Below are positions 30,995 through 40,950 of a stretch of 64,000 nt of DNA, in pieces (positions within the stretch are counted from its first letter, which is position 1; every line of letters starts with the position of its first letter). A program made the translations under genes and the position numbers. The notes beneath the pieces were generated by a model. It searched no databases. It was not told the DNA's origin and saw nothing but the letters and a program-made list of their open reading frames with translations. Source of the stretch: Thiomicrorhabdus cannonii (GTDB lineage Bacteria; Pseudomonadota; Gammaproteobacteria; Thiomicrospirales; Thiomicrospiraceae); assembly GCF_013391695.1 (NCBI RefSeq), contig NZ_JACBGH010000001.1:1-64000 (forward strand). Reading direction: 5' to 3'.

Positions 30995-31023
30995 TTGCAA
31001 GCCGGCTCAACTGTGTCTATGAT
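30995..31023 (+). promoter_or_regulatory. Sigma-70-like promoter for sdaA
   Basis: TTGCAA and TATGAT are separated by exactly 17 bases and end 32 bases before the sdaA ATG, divergent from glnS. Confidence 0.55.
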
Positions 31024-31055
31024 GGAAAAACTCAACCATAAACGGTCAAAACCTT

Positions 31056-32426
31056 ATGTTTATTAGTGCCTTAGAGCTTTTTAAGATCGGTATCGGCCCG
31101 TCCAGTTCGCACACCATCGGCCCGATGATCGCCGCGCGACAATTCATGCAAACGGTTGCGACCTATCTGCAGCCGCAAACTGCGGCAGACTGGCAAGTTC
31201 ACTGCATTTTGAAAGGATCGCTGGCCTATACCGGCAAAGGCCACGCCACCGACCGCGCGGTGATGTTAGGACTGCACGGCTACGAAGCGGAAAACCTGCA
31301 CGGCCTCAATGTCAGCGATCTGGTCGAGACACTCGCTACACGCCAACAGCTTGATTGCGCCGACCATCGAATCGCCTTCAAGATGCCCGACAATATCGCG
31401 TTCGATTTTGGCGAGCCGTTGCCCGAACACCCTAACGGCATGATTCTGCGCCTGCTGGATGAGAGCGGCCAAACCGCTCTGGAAGAAACCTATTTCTCGA
31501 TTGGCGGCGGGTTTATCGCCACCAAAGCACAACTGCAAAAACAGGCTGAAACGGCGTTTGTGGAACCGGCTTTAGCTAGCCCCTATCCTTTCGACACGGC
31601 AAAATCCATGCTGGCCATGGCCAAACAAAACAGCCTTTCGATTGCCGAAATGAAACTGGCCAATGAGCTCACGCGTTACAACCTGACCGAACTTCATACA
31701 CGGCTCGATGCCATCTGGCACGCCATGCGCGATTGTGTCGAAGCGGGCTTGAAAGCCGAAGGCACCCTGCCAGGCGGTTTGAACGTGAAACGCCGCGCCA
31801 AGGCGTTATTGGCGCAAATCGAAAACGACCCGGAAACGACGGTTAATGACTGGCTGTGCGCCTATGCGATGGCGGTCAACGAAGAAAACGCCGCCGGTCA
31901 TCGCGTGGTCACGGCCCCCACCAACGGTGCGGCCGGCGTGATTCCGGCGGTGCTCTATTACTACGTTACACATCACCGCACACCGATTGAAACAATCCGC
32001 GAATTCCTGCTTACCGCCAGTGCCATCGGCGGTCTGATCAAGCACATGAGTTCCATTTCCGGCGCCGAAGTCGGCTGCCAGGGCGAAGTCGGCTCCGCCT
32101 CGGCGATGGCGGCCGCCGGGCTTTGCGCCATTCGCGGCGGCACACCCGAACAGATCGAAAACGCCGCGGAAATCGCGCTGGAACACCACTTGGGCATGAC
32201 CTGCGATCCGGTGATGGGCTTGGTGCAGATTCCGTGCATCGAGCGCAACGGCTTCGGCGCTATCAAGGCCTATGCGGCGGCCTCTTTGGCGCTACGCGGC
32301 AACGGCGAACACTTTATGCCGCTGGACAGTTGCATCAAGGCCATGAAAGAGACCGGGCTGGAGATGTCGCACAAATACAAGGAAACCTCATTGGGCGGGC
32401 TGGCGGTTCATATTATTGAGTGCTGA
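31056..32426 (+). CDS. sdaA: L-serine ammonia-lyase, iron-sulfur-dependent, single chain
   Basis: The enzyme converts L-serine to pyruvate and ammonia with a 4Fe-4S cluster. The 456-residue protein combines the beta domain ([20 protein letters not shown] at the start) and the alpha domain ([52 protein letters not shown]). The cysteines in the last two motifs are the expected cluster ligands. Length matches SdaA/SdaB of Escherichia coli. No companion serine transporter is adjacent. Confidence 0.97.
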   Translation: MFISALELFKIGIGPSSSHTIGPMIAARQFMQTVATYLQPQTAADWQVHCILKGSLAYTGKGHATDRAVMLGLHGYEAENLHGLNVSDLVETLATRQQLDCADHRIAFKMPDNIAFDFGEPLPEHPNGMILRLLDESGQTALEETYFSIGGGFIATKAQLQKQAETAFVEPALASPYPFDTAKSMLAMAKQNSLSIAEMKLANELTRYNLTELHTRLDAIWHAMRDCVEAGLKAEGTLPGGLNVKRRAKALLAQIENDPETTVNDWLCAYAMAVNEENAAGHRVVTAPTNGAAGVIPAVLYYYVTHHRTPIETIREFLLTASAIGGLIKHMSSISGAEVGCQGEVGSASAMAAAGLCAIRGGTPEQIENAAEIALEHHLGMTCDPVMGLVQIPCIERNGFGAIKAYAAASLALRGNGEHFMPLDSCIKAMKETGLEMSHKYKETSLGGLAVHIIEC

Positions 32427-32472
32427 TACCGCTTTAATGAAAGAGTAACCGAATTTTATGATTGATTTATTG

Positions 32473-32539
32473 AACTACAGAGACCACGAAGAGCACGAAG
32501 ACTTTGAAAAACTTCGTGATCTTCGTTGTCTTCGTGGTT
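32473..32539. repeat. Intergenic inverted repeat, CACGAAG type
   Basis: Left arm 32473-32500 (AACTACAGAGACCACGAAGA and on) and right arm 32511-32539 (ending TCTTCGTGGTT) enclose a 10-base loop. It lies between the convergent sdaA and the unknown gene at 32573 and ends near a run of T residues, so it could work as a bidirectional terminator. Confidence 0.85.
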
Positions 32540-32572
32540 CAGTTTTTTTGAATTTTCAAAAGAGTGCGTGAC

Positions 32573-33145
32573 TTACTGCAAATCCGCCTTATCCGCCGGC
32601 ACATAACTCAACTTGAGCAGACGCACTTCGCGCTGGGTTTCGGGATTGCGGTAAATGGTATGCATCGGCTCGCTGCGGACGAACTCGTAATTTTCATCCA
32701 TAAAATGGCTGCGTTCTTCAAAAAAGCGTTTCAGAATCGAATGTTCCAACGTCCAGCCCTTGGGCATCGCCACGCCCTTGACCGCCTCCGGCGCATTCAA
32801 TCCGGCCAGACAGATGAGGGTGTTGTCTTTGAGTTTGGTGAACTGCACTTTCAGCCAGTCACACTGGCCTTCCATCTCGCCGAATTGCGTCACCATGACC
32901 ATATCGGCGCTTTGCCCGGCTTCCGCATCGGCGGCATTGATCAACCCCGCCTCCTGCAATGCCGTCATAAAGACGCGCACGGCCTGCAAATCCAAAAAAC
33001 CAATGCGCAGCAAATCGTTGTCGGCGCATAACGCCATCGGATGTAAACTGCTATCCACCGTCGACAACGCCGCCAAAGCATCCGCTTTGCGTGCCGCTTG
33101 CGCCTTATTCACCACTATGCTGTAACCTTCAATCAGAACTGCCAT
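32573..33145 (-). CDS. Conserved-looking protein of unknown function
   Basis: A 190-residue soluble protein with no signal peptide or membrane segment. It begins MAVLIEGYSIVVNKAQAARK and has a mixed alpha/beta composition, with CADNDLLRIGFLDLQAVRVF, WLKVQFTKLKDNTLICLAG and a charged C-terminal half (HSILKRFFEERSHFMDENYE). I do not recognise the family. It stands alone between sdaA and a GGDEF gene, with a consensus -10 (TATAAT, read on the minus strand at 33271-33266) about 120 bases upstream. Codon use looks like its neighbours. Confidence 0.7.
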   Translation of the reverse strand: MAVLIEGYSIVVNKAQAARKADALAALSTVDSSLHPMALCADNDLLRIGFLDLQAVRVFMTALQEAGLINAADAEAGQSADMVMVTQFGEMEGQCDWLKVQFTKLKDNTLICLAGLNAPEAVKGVAMPKGWTLEHSILKRFFEERSHFMDENYEFVRSEPMHTIYRNPETQREVRLLKLSYVPADKADLQ

Positions 33146-33171
33146 CGTCTTTCCCTTTTAATTGGACACTT

Positions 33172-33235
33172 GGGCACCTCGACTAACCCCAGATTGACTT
33201 CTGCGGGACTTAAAGTTTCCTTATGCGAGGTGCCC
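33172..33235. repeat. Long-range inverted repeat GGGCACCTCG / CGAGGTGCCC
   Basis: Two perfect 10-base arms (33172-33181 and 33226-33235) enclose 44 bases in the leader of the unknown gene at 32573. The interior (TAAAGTTTCC, GCGGGACTTA) could fold further. It may be a leader RNA structure or a small repetitive element; no second copy is in the window. Confidence 0.55.
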
Positions 33236-33334
33236 ACTTATTAACCGTCCTTACCTCTTCTGCGCATTATACCGACTTGGCGTGTTTTATACAGAAGCCT
33301 GCACGCCGGGCTGTCCAAAAGTGGGATGACGCCG

Positions 33335-34627
33335 TCAATTCTCCAATATTTTGTCGTAAATAATGCTGCGATTACGCCCCTGCTCCTTGGCGCAGTAGAG
33401 TGCCTTGTCGGCCTGAGACAACAGGGTTTCAAAATCGTCCGATCCGTCGTGCGAACATGACAACCCGATTGACAGCGTAACCGGTGCCACGCCCGTGGCT
33501 TTCCAATCGGCCCCGCGCATGGCCAGATGCAACTTATCCATCATCGGCTGCAAATGGTCGCAGTCATTCAGCGGCGCCACCCACACAAACTCTTCGCCGC
33601 CCCAACGGTATAAAACATCGGTGCTGCGCATCTGCGCCTGTAAAAGTTGCCCCACATAGGCCAACACCCGGTCGCCGCTCTGATGTCCGTAAAGATCGTT
33701 GATGTCCTTGAAAAAGTCCAGATCAAGCACCGCCACGCCCATTTTCTGGCCATGCCGTTTTGCCAGCTGAAACAGGCGCGCCGCCTCGCGTTCGCCTGCA
33801 CGGCGATTCATCAGGCCGGTCAGCGGATCGTGTGCCGCCAGATTTTCCAATTGAAATTCGAGTTTCTTGTGATCGGTGATATCCCGCACCATCCCCACCA
33901 CATGGGTGGGACGGCCCTCTTCATCGCGCTGACAGACCTTGCCGGTATCATCCACCCAGATATAGTGACCATTGCGGTTTCTGAGGCGGTAACGCGCCTG
34001 GTAAATGGTGCGTTTTTCCGCCAGATGCTCGTCCAAAATGTCTTTGACGCGCTCAAAGTCGTCGGGATGGACGTTTTTAACCCACGTATCCAGATGCGGC
34101 GTCATCTCATCCGGCCCATACCCGAGCATCCGTTTGAGCTTATCACTGAAAAACACCGAATTGTCCTCCAGCTGCCACTCCCAGAAACCGTCGGCCGCCT
34201 CGTTCAGCGCAAACCAGATACGGTTGTTGCGCGCATTCAAATCCACCTCAAGCGCCAGACGCTGATTGATATTGCGCGCCACCGAAACGAAATAGGTGTG
34301 CCCGGCATAGTCAAAATGCGAGGTATTGACCTCAACCGCCACTTCGCTGCCGTCCTTGTGGGCATGGCGGCCGATAAACCGGAATACCTCGTTGGCCAGA
34401 ATCACCGCCTTGATTTCGCTCCATTGCGGCAATCCGGTCACATCCTTCTGCAAACTCAATACCGAATGCTGCAATACCTCGTCCGCTTTGTAGCCCAAAT
34501 CCTCATAGCCCTGGCGGTTGCACCAGACGATATTGGAGGTTTCAGGATCGATCAGATAGACCGCATCATACACCGCCGCAAAGATCTGTTCGCACGGCGG
34601 CAACGAACCTGTCTCAATAAATTTCAT
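33335..34627 (-). CDS. PAS-PAS-GGDEF diguanylate cyclase
   Basis: The 430-residue protein makes the second messenger c-di-GMP. It has no membrane segment. Two PAS domains (about residues 15-125 and 135-260; IFAAVYDAVYLIDPETSNIV, WEWQLEDNSVFFSDKLKRML) precede a GGDEF domain whose active loop is RWGGEEF at about residue 343. RSTD, five residues before GGEEF, fits the inhibitory I-site RxxD, so product inhibition is likely. It is divergent from the cobalamin riboswitch region. The signal seen by the PAS domains cannot be told. Confidence 0.93.
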   Translation of the reverse strand: MKFIETGSLPPCEQIFAAVYDAVYLIDPETSNIVWCNRQGYEDLGYKADEVLQHSVLSLQKDVTGLPQWSEIKAVILANEVFRFIGRHAHKDGSEVAVEVNTSHFDYAGHTYFVSVARNINQRLALEVDLNARNNRIWFALNEAADGFWEWQLEDNSVFFSDKLKRMLGYGPDEMTPHLDTWVKNVHPDDFERVKDILDEHLAEKRTIYQARYRLRNRNGHYIWVDDTGKVCQRDEEGRPTHVVGMVRDITDHKKLEFQLENLAAHDPLTGLMNRRAGEREAARLFQLAKRHGQKMGVAVLDLDFFKDINDLYGHQSGDRVLAYVGQLLQAQMRSTDVLYRWGGEEFVWVAPLNDCDHLQPMMDKLHLAMRGADWKATGVAPVTLSIGLSCSHDGSDDFETLLSQADKALYCAKEQGRNRSIIYDKILEN

Positions 34628-34820
34628 ACACCCACACTCTTGCGAATCGAAAAAACGCCCCGCAGGACAGCTAAATTAAATAACAGCTTATTTTATAGGG
34701 TCATAACAAGCTCTTGCAACGTAAAACTGCGTAACACCCATTGATTATACCTATCATACAGACAAGTTCCATAAAGCCAAAAACGCTCCGCGCCCCCTCT
34801 AGCGGCCTTGTACAAAGCGG

Positions 34821-34849
34821 TTGCCTGCCTATCTCTTAGCATGTAGAAT
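34821..34849 (+). promoter_or_regulatory. Sigma-70-like promoter of the cobalamin operon
   Basis: TTGCCT and TAGAAT are separated by exactly 17 bases, and the riboswitch begins about 10 bases downstream. The 190 bases between this and the GGDEF gene start show nothing else I can support. Confidence 0.6.
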
Positions 34850-34857
34850 ACCGCGTT

Positions 34858-35042
34858 TCAGGTGCCTACCCGCCAATCGGGTAAGTTAAACGGGAAGTTT
34901 GGTGCGGGTCGTTTTTAACAACCTCATTCCAACGCTGCCCCCGCAACGGTAATAGAGAAGAAGGATGGTTATGCCATTGGAAACCGCGGTTTCCGAGAAG
35001 GTCATCCCAAAGTGCTCTTAAGCCCGGATACCGGCCTGAAAA
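34858..35042 (+). ncRNA. Cobalamin riboswitch
   Basis: The conserved blocks appear in order. GGTGCC opens the aptamer and GTTAAACGGGAAGTTTGGTG follows. AACGCTGCCCCCGCAACGGT is the core, GCCATTGG is the B12-box equivalent (34973-34980), and AAGCCCGGATACCGGCCTG closes the structure. It precedes a BtuB-like receptor and the cobalamin genes, which it should shut down when cobalamin is plentiful. A CGCCGC/GCGGCG hairpin at 35048-35063 just after it could be part of the expression platform. About 185 further leader bases to 35246 contain one interspersed 16-mer and no recognisable gene. Confidence 0.95.
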
Positions 35043-35157
35043 CCGTGCGCCGCCTAAGCGGCGTACTCAACCGATTGCGGTGGGCAATACGGAAGAATAG
35101 GCCAACTTGGCTGCGCAGAAGCAAGGCAAATCCGCTTCGCGCAAACAACGTAATTTA

Positions 35158-35174
35158 TTCTCAACAGGCCGGGT
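35158..35174 (+). repeat. Interspersed 16-mer in the btuB leader
   Basis: One mismatch (TCTC for ACTC). It lies between the riboswitch and the receptor gene, 73 bases before the ATG. Confidence 0.85.
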
Positions 35175-35246
35175 ACGCACACACGTTGCACCCCCGCTGT
35201 TTCCGTTTGCCTTCGTTCATATAAAATTATGAAATGAAGGAATATC

Positions 35247-37115
35247 ATGAAATTAAATCCCCTTGTAAAGGCGATTTCAATCGCTTTACTCTCAGCACCG
35301 CTTGTTGCCACAGCCAATACAGAGCTCGAGCAGATCGTGGTCAGTGCCAACAATACCGAACAGTCCTTGCGCGACGTCACGTCGAATATCACGCTGATCA
35401 GCGCCGAAGAAATCGCCGAGAAACAGTATCAAACGCTGGCAGATGCTCTCAAAACCGTGCCCGGCCTCAGCGTAAAAGGTTCCGGCGGCTTGGGCAAGGC
35501 CACCTCGGTGTATCTGCGCGGTTTTGAAAGCAAAAACATTCTGATTCTGGTTGACGGCATGGATATGACCGACCCGGCCGGTTTGGGCGGCGCCAACCTC
35601 GAAAACATCTCCCTTAGCGATGTGGCACGCATTGAAATCATCAAGGGGCCGCAATCCGGCGTGTGGGGCGCCAACGCAACCGCCGGCGTGATCAATATCG
35701 TGACGCAAAAAGGGCGGGATCACAGCCACGTCGCTCTGGAGGTTGGCAGCGACCACACACGCAAAATAACCACCGGCATCAGCGCAGGCAATGAGCAATT
35801 CGATTTCAACTTCAATCTGATGAGCTTGGCCACCGATGGTTTCTCGGCTCTCAGACCGGCACAAGAGAGCCACGCATCATTCGAGAAAGACGGCTACCAA
35901 CAAAACGATGTCAGCTTCAAAATGGGCATTCAACCAGCACCGCAGCACCGACTCGAAACCCTCATCAAACAATCAAGCGGCCAAAACGACTACGACAGCA
36001 CCACCAACCCGGATGACACCACCAACAGCAGCCGCTTCGAACAATCGGTGCGCCAACTGCAATATCTGTTCAATTCCCCAGTGTGGAACAGCCGGGTGCA
36101 TATCAGTCAAAACAGCCTCGACCGAACGCATATCGGCTACGGCAGTGAATATCACGGGCTCATCAATGAGCAGGGCGTGCAGCTGGGTCGTCGTTACGGC
36201 GAAGACAATTTCATGCAGATCGCCCTCAACCATAAAGAATATCTGGCCGAGACAACCTATCTGCCGCGCGGCCGTTTCAATAATGTCAGCTACGCGCTGA
36301 CACACTCCCATCATCTGTTCGGGTCACTGACCCTGAACGAATCGTTGCGCTACGACGAATTTGACCGGTTTGACAATGCCGTCACCGGCAAAATCGGTTT
36401 CAGAAACCTCTTTACCTCCGATGTCTTTGTCGGCGCCAATATCGGCACCGCCTATAACGCCCCTACCTTGTCGCAGTTGTCGCGTCCCAATCCAGAGGCA
36501 TTAAACCCCGAAAAATCGGAAAGTTATGACATTACATTGGGCCTGTACGGACTTGAGGTGACCTATTTCGACAACCGCATAAAAGACCTGATCGAATATG
36601 TCCCCTCGCCGCCGCCCTACACGCAACCCTACTACTATAAAAATGCCGAGCAGAAAGTGATCAGCAAAGGGGTGGAACTCGCCTACAAACGCAGTTTTGA
36701 CGCGCTGGATACCGACATGCTGCTCAACTACACCTGGCTTAGCGCCAAAAACGAAAACGGCGACGATCTGCCTTACCGCCCCAAACAACAAGGCAGTCTG
36801 GCGCTCGACTATTACGGCATTAAAAACTGGCATATCGGCCTCGAAACCCGCTACATCGGCGAGCAATTTGCGACCACTTACAACAATGACGATGCCGAAG
36901 GCAATCCCTACCACATCGACATCGGCCATTATTTTGTGACCGACCTGAAAGCCGATTACCAGATCACGCCCAACCTCAGCCTCTACGGCAGAATCGTCAA
37001 CCTAACCGATGACGCCTACACCGAAAACGTCAGCAAGGCCACACAAACCACCGCCAACTACGTCTACAGCAACGGCGGCCGACAATTCTTTATGGGAATC
37101 AAAGGTCAACTCTAA
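35247..37115 (+). CDS. btuB: TonB-dependent outer-membrane receptor, BtuB-like
   Basis: This is predicted to take up cobalamin or cobinamide across the outer membrane. The 622-residue protein has a signal peptide (residues 1-23, ending VATANTE), and a TonB box region around [10 protein letters not shown] plug domain follows ([34 protein letters not shown]), then a 22-strand-type barrel ending with the aromatic-rich terminus [13 protein letters not shown]. The cobalamin riboswitch upstream and the cobalamin genes downstream set the substrate. Its TAA shares a base with the cobQ ATG. Confidence 0.93.
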   Translation: MKLNPLVKAISIALLSAPLVATANTELEQIVVSANNTEQSLRDVTSNITLISAEEIAEKQYQTLADALKTVPGLSVKGSGGLGKATSVYLRGFESKNILILVDGMDMTDPAGLGGANLENISLSDVARIEIIKGPQSGVWGANATAGVINIVTQKGRDHSHVALEVGSDHTRKITTGISAGNEQFDFNFNLMSLATDGFSALRPAQESHASFEKDGYQQNDVSFKMGIQPAPQHRLETLIKQSSGQNDYDSTTNPDDTTNSSRFEQSVRQLQYLFNSPVWNSRVHISQNSLDRTHIGYGSEYHGLINEQGVQLGRRYGEDNFMQIALNHKEYLAETTYLPRGRFNNVSYALTHSHHLFGSLTLNESLRYDEFDRFDNAVTGKIGFRNLFTSDVFVGANIGTAYNAPTLSQLSRPNPEALNPEKSESYDITLGLYGLEVTYFDNRIKDLIEYVPSPPPYTQPYYYKNAEQKVISKGVELAYKRSFDALDTDMLLNYTWLSAKNENGDDLPYRPKQQGSLALDYYGIKNWHIGLETRYIGEQFATTYNNDDAEGNPYHIDIGHYFVTDLKADYQITPNLSLYGRIVNLTDDAYTENVSKATQTTANYVYSNGGRQFFMGIKGQL

Positions 37116-38581
37116 TGTCACACGGCACCCTCATGATCCAAGGCTGCACTTCCGACGCCGGCAAAAGCACGCTGGTGGCCGGACTGTGCCGCGTGCTGCA
37201 AACACGCGGCTATAGCGTCGCGCCCTTCAAGCCGCAGAACATGGCGCTCAACTCCGCCGTCACTGCTGACGGCGGCGAGATCGGCCGTGCGCAGGCGTTG
37301 CAGGCGCAGACCGCCAAAGTGCCGTTGAGTGTGCACATGAACCCGGTGTTGCTCAAACCCAGCAGCGATACCGGCGCGCAGGTCATACTGCAAGGCCAGT
37401 CCATCGGCAATCTCAATGCCATGGACTATCACGCCTACAAACCCAAAGCCGCGCAAGCGGTTTTCGATTCCTTCCAAATACTCTCAGAACTTTATCCAAA
37501 CATCATCGTTGAAGGCGCCGGCTCCCCCGCCGAAATCAATCTGCGGCAAGGCGATATTGCCAACATGGGCTTTGCCGAAGTGGTCGATTGTCCGGTCATT
37601 CTCATTGCCGACATCGACAAGGGCGGCGTCTTCGCGCATATCGTCGGCACGCTGGCGTGCCTGAGTCAATCTGAAAGGGATCGGATTAAAGGTTTTGTGA
37701 TCAACCGCTTCCGCGGCGACATCGCTTTACTGCAAGACGGGTTGGATTGGCTCGAAGCCAAAACCGGCAAGCCGGTTTTAGGGGTGCTGCCCTATCTGCA
37801 CGGCTTGCATCTGGATGCCGAGGATGCTGTAAGTGTGAACCACAGAGGCACAGAGACACAGAGCTCCAATGTCATTAAAATCATAAGCCCGCTGCTGCCG
37901 CATATTTCCAACCACACCGACCTCGATCCGCTGATACACCATCCGCAGGTCGATTTCCGCTGGGTCAAACACAACGAATCCATTCCGCCGGCCGATCTGG
38001 TCATTCTGCCCGGTTCCAAAAGCGTGATGGCCGACCTGGCCTGGCTTAAAGAGCAAGGCTGGCCATCCTATCTGCAAAAACATCTGCGTTACGGCGGCAA
38101 GCTCATCGGCATCTGCGGCGGCCTGCAAATGCTGGGAGAAAAACTGCTCGATCCCAATGGAATCGAATCCGATATCGCGGAAATGGACGCTTTGGGCTTT
38201 ATGCCCTACCACACCGTCTACGGCGAAAAAAAGCAACTCAAAAACCGAACAGGCCGGGTATTGCTGGGCGAGCAAACCGCCGCCATGCAAGGCTACGAAA
38301 TCCATCAGGGCTGCACCGATTTCGGCACGCTCACGCCCGCCATCCGTTTCGACAATACCGAAACCGACGGCGCCATCAGCGACGACAACCGGATTCTGGT
38401 CACCTATTGTCACGGCCTGTTCGATCAGGCGCCCGCTTTGCAAGCGTTGCTGGCTTGGACCGGCCTGTCCGAAACCGAAGTCTTCGATCTGAATGCCTAT
38501 CGGGAAACGCAAATCGAGCGGCTCGCCGCGTGTTGCGCGCAACATCTCGACATCGATAAAATTCTGGAGATTATGGAGTGA
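37115..38581 (+). CDS. cobQ: Cobyric acid synthase
   Basis: CobQ/CbiP amidates adenosylcobyrinic acid a,c-diamide to adenosylcobyric acid. The 488-residue protein has an N-terminal MinD-like ATPase part ([43 protein letters not shown]) and a C-terminal class I glutamine amidotransferase part ([13 protein letters not shown] with the nucleophile Cys; CHGLF). Around residues 240-250 the linker reads VNHRGTETQ. It is encoded by a half copy of the CACAGAG repeat family inserted in frame. An interspersed 16-mer lies near residue 378 in a different reading frame. Confidence 0.96.
   Translation: MSHGTLMIQGCTSDAGKSTLVAGLCRVLQTRGYSVAPFKPQNMALNSAVTADGGEIGRAQALQAQTAKVPLSVHMNPVLLKPSSDTGAQVILQGQSIGNLNAMDYHAYKPKAAQAVFDSFQILSELYPNIIVEGAGSPAEINLRQGDIANMGFAEVVDCPVILIADIDKGGVFAHIVGTLACLSQSERDRIKGFVINRFRGDIALLQDGLDWLEAKTGKPVLGVLPYLHGLHLDAEDAVSVNHRGTETQSSNVIKIISPLLPHISNHTDLDPLIHHPQVDFRWVKHNESIPPADLVILPGSKSVMADLAWLKEQGWPSYLQKHLRYGGKLIGICGGLQMLGEKLLDPNGIESDIAEMDALGFMPYHTVYGEKKQLKNRTGRVLLGEQTAAMQGYEIHQGCTDFGTLTPAIRFDNTETDGAISDDNRILVTYCHGLFDQAPALQALLAWTGLSETEVFDLNAYRETQIERLAACCAQHLDIDKILEIME
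37838..37863 (+). repeat. Half copy of the CACAGAG repeat inside cobQ
   Basis: AACCACAGAGGCACAGAGAC and six more bases match the left arm of the intergenic element at 14248 almost base for base. It is translated as NHRGTETQS in the linker between the two CobQ domains. No right arm is present. Confidence 0.85.
38244..38259 (+). repeat. Interspersed 16-mer inside cobQ (variant)
   Basis: One mismatch (ACCGAACAGGCCGGGT). The frame differs from the other copies: it encodes R-T-G-R-V. Confidence 0.75.
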
Positions 38582-39462
38582 TTGACGGCATGATTCATAA
38601 GATTGCAAAATGGTGTTTACTGTTTCTCTTCACATTAGTAACGCAAGCCCACGCCGATTGTCCGCGCATTATCAGCCAATCGCCCTATATCACCCATCAG
38701 CTCGACTATCTGGGATTAAAAACGTGCCTGGTCGGCAGCAGCCGTTACAACCCAGAGTTGGGCTTGCCGACCACCGGCGGACTGCTCGACCCTGACGCAC
38801 ACGCCATCGCCGAGTTACAGGCGGATTTATGGATCACCTCCGACTGGACCAAACAACGCGACTTTGACGCTATCCAACCGACCGTCAAACACGCTTTGCG
38901 TCTGCAGAGTTTCGGCTCCATGCAGCAGATCGAAGACAATCTGATGGAAGTCGCCAAGGCCAGCGGCCAGCCTGCCGCCCTCCAAAAGGCCCAAGATTTC
39001 CCGGCGCAGTGGCGCCGCAAAGCCCAGGAAGTCAGGTCATTGAATCCGACATCGCCCAAAGTCCTGCTGATCTCCTCGTGCTCCGGCCAGCCGTACGCTT
39101 TCGGCCGGGACGCGTTTCTATCGGACCTCTTCACACAGATGGGCTTTGAAATCGTCGGCAAGCCACAGCGCATCACCCACCTTCCCATTACGCCCCAACA
39201 GAATGCATTGGAAGCCCTGATTGCCGAACTGCAGCCGCAAATCGTGTTTATTTTTGAGCGCCAGCTCGCGCCCGCCTGCCAGCTGATGCAGTTGCCAAAA
39301 GGCACGCGGATTATCACACTCGACGGCACCCATTTTTTGCAGCCCGCCCCGCTGTTAATCACCGCGATGCAGCGCTTTGAGCAACAGTGGCGGCGCGACG
39401 ATTTTGGGCTTCGCAAGCTTCACGACCTTCATGACAAAACACTTATCAAACATCAAGAGTAG
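38578..39462 (+). CDS. BtuF-like periplasmic binding protein (first of two)
   Basis: Predicted periplasmic binding protein for a corrinoid or related metal-chelate ABC importer. The 294-residue protein has a signal peptide (hydrophobic stretch [16 protein letters not shown]) and a cluster C-type binding fold with [19 protein letters not shown] and [18 protein letters not shown]. It lies in the cobalamin operon, overlapping the cobQ stop (GTGA); a start at the ATG at 38590 is equally possible. No permease or ATPase partner (BtuC, BtuD) is in the window. It differs considerably from the second BtuF-like protein at 44279. Confidence 0.8.
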   Translation: MIDGMIHKIAKWCLLFLFTLVTQAHADCPRIISQSPYITHQLDYLGLKTCLVGSSRYNPELGLPTTGGLLDPDAHAIAELQADLWITSDWTKQRDFDAIQPTVKHALRLQSFGSMQQIEDNLMEVAKASGQPAALQKAQDFPAQWRRKAQEVRSLNPTSPKVLLISSCSGQPYAFGRDAFLSDLFTQMGFEIVGKPQRITHLPITPQQNALEALIAELQPQIVFIFERQLAPACQLMQLPKGTRIITLDGTHFLQPAPLLITAMQRFEQQWRRDDFGLRKLHDLHDKTLIKHQE

Positions 39463-39535
39463 ATTGAATCAGCATCGGGCGTCCATTTAGTGTATAACTA
39501 GAGGTTTTACATTCCTTCACACGCAGGGATATGGC

Positions 39536-40927
39536 ATGAACCTTCATCGTCTTTTGAGCAGTGAAATTATGAACAATACCACTATGTTACAATCCTTTTT
39601 TATCGGCCAGCTTTATACGTCCGAACATAACGCCCTGCTGGAAAAACACCGCACTTTTATCGCAGCGGCCACGTTGGATTGCGCCCAGGCATTTTACGAA
39701 GTGCTATTGAACGATCCGGCCAGCAAACGCTTCCTCACCAACGAGCTGGTCGAAAACCAGCTCAAGGGCGACCTGCAACGCTGGCTGGCCACCACCCTGA
39801 GCGCCAAGCAGGATGAAGAGGCGGTTTTAAAGATCGTCAACATCCAGCGTCATGTGGGTGAAGTGCACACACGAATCGACGTGCCCATGTCATTGGTCAA
39901 CAGCGCCATGAGCGTCATCAAACAGGTGCTGTTCAACGACATTCAGGACAACCAGGCGATTGGCTGCCACGAAAAAACCGAACTGGTCATCCTGCTTAAC
40001 ACCCTGCTGGATTCCAGCCTGAGCCTGATTAACGAATCCTATCTGGAAGGCCGCGTCAACAACGAACGCACTGCGCAGGAGTACCGCAACCGCTCGACGG
40101 CCCATGAAATCGCCATCGAAGTCGAACGCATCCGCGGCGCCCTATTCGGCTGGATGACGCAGTTCATGGCCGATCTGCTGTCCGGCACCCAGCAGCGTCT
40201 CATCAATATCCACCACCAGGAGTTCGCGCTGTGGATTCGCCATAAGCTCGGCTTTGTCTGCATGGACGATAGGGTCGTCAACAAAATCAAACACAATCTC
40301 GATGAACTGCAGACCTCGCTCGATGCGCTCTACCACCATCCCGACCAGCAGCGCGAAGAGCGCGTACAGAAAATCAGCGCGCTCACCAACGAATGCGGCT
40401 GGCTGCTGGGACAGATTGCCGACCATAATATCGAAAACGCCACCCGCGAAGACGCGCTGACCAGTTTGATAGAGCGCCGTTTTATGCCGCCGATTCTGCA
40501 AAGCGAAACCCAGCTCGCGATAAAGACCAATACGCCCTATTCGATTATGATGATCGACATCGACAACTTCAAAAAAGTCAACGACATCCACGGCCATCAG
40601 GCGGGTGACGCCGTGCTTTCGAGTATCGGCCGCACCCTCAAGCGCTCGCTGCGCGTCACCGATTACGCTTTCCGCTACGGCGGCGAAGAGTTCATGATTC
40701 TGATGCCGGAAACCGCGTTGAAAAACGCCGAACGCGCCGCCGAAAAACTGCTCGATAAAATCCGTCAGACCGACATCAAGATCGACAACGGCCGCCTGCT
40801 CAAAGTCACCGCTTCCATCGGTCTGGCGGCCTTCGACGGCCACCCCGATTACGAACAGATCATCAAACACGCCGACGAAAAACTCTATGAGGCCAAACAC
40901 AACGGCAAAGACCGCTACGAAGCTTAA
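39536..40927 (+). CDS. Globin-coupled diguanylate cyclase (DosC-like)
   Basis: The 463-residue soluble protein couples an N-terminal globin-sensor domain (about residues 25-170) to a C-terminal GGDEF domain. NIQRHVGEVHTRIDVPMSLV resembles the segment around the proximal heme His in DosC/GcHK sensors, which is expected to bind heme and sense oxygen. The GGDEF loop is FRYGGEEF at residues 382-386, and RVTD five residues earlier fits an I-site. It sits inside the cobalamin operon between a BtuF-like gene and cobO, and is not itself a cobalamin enzyme. An internal ATG at residue 12 is an alternative start. Confidence 0.88.
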   Translation: MNLHRLLSSEIMNNTTMLQSFFIGQLYTSEHNALLEKHRTFIAAATLDCAQAFYEVLLNDPASKRFLTNELVENQLKGDLQRWLATTLSAKQDEEAVLKIVNIQRHVGEVHTRIDVPMSLVNSAMSVIKQVLFNDIQDNQAIGCHEKTELVILLNTLLDSSLSLINESYLEGRVNNERTAQEYRNRSTAHEIAIEVERIRGALFGWMTQFMADLLSGTQQRLINIHHQEFALWIRHKLGFVCMDDRVVNKIKHNLDELQTSLDALYHHPDQQREERVQKISALTNECGWLLGQIADHNIENATREDALTSLIERRFMPPILQSETQLAIKTNTPYSIMMIDIDNFKKVNDIHGHQAGDAVLSSIGRTLKRSLRVTDYAFRYGGEEFMILMPETALKNAERAAEKLLDKIRQTDIKIDNGRLLKVTASIGLAAFDGHPDYEQIIKHADEKLYEAKHNGKDRYEA

Positions 40928-40950
40928 CCCTTGATACAACGAGTGACCCG

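Noticed and set aside
38578-39462. First BtuF-like protein as a siderophore-binding protein
   Set aside because: The fold family includes siderophore binders, but the riboswitch-led operon and the surrounding corrinoid genes favour a corrinoid ligand; the call was kept general.
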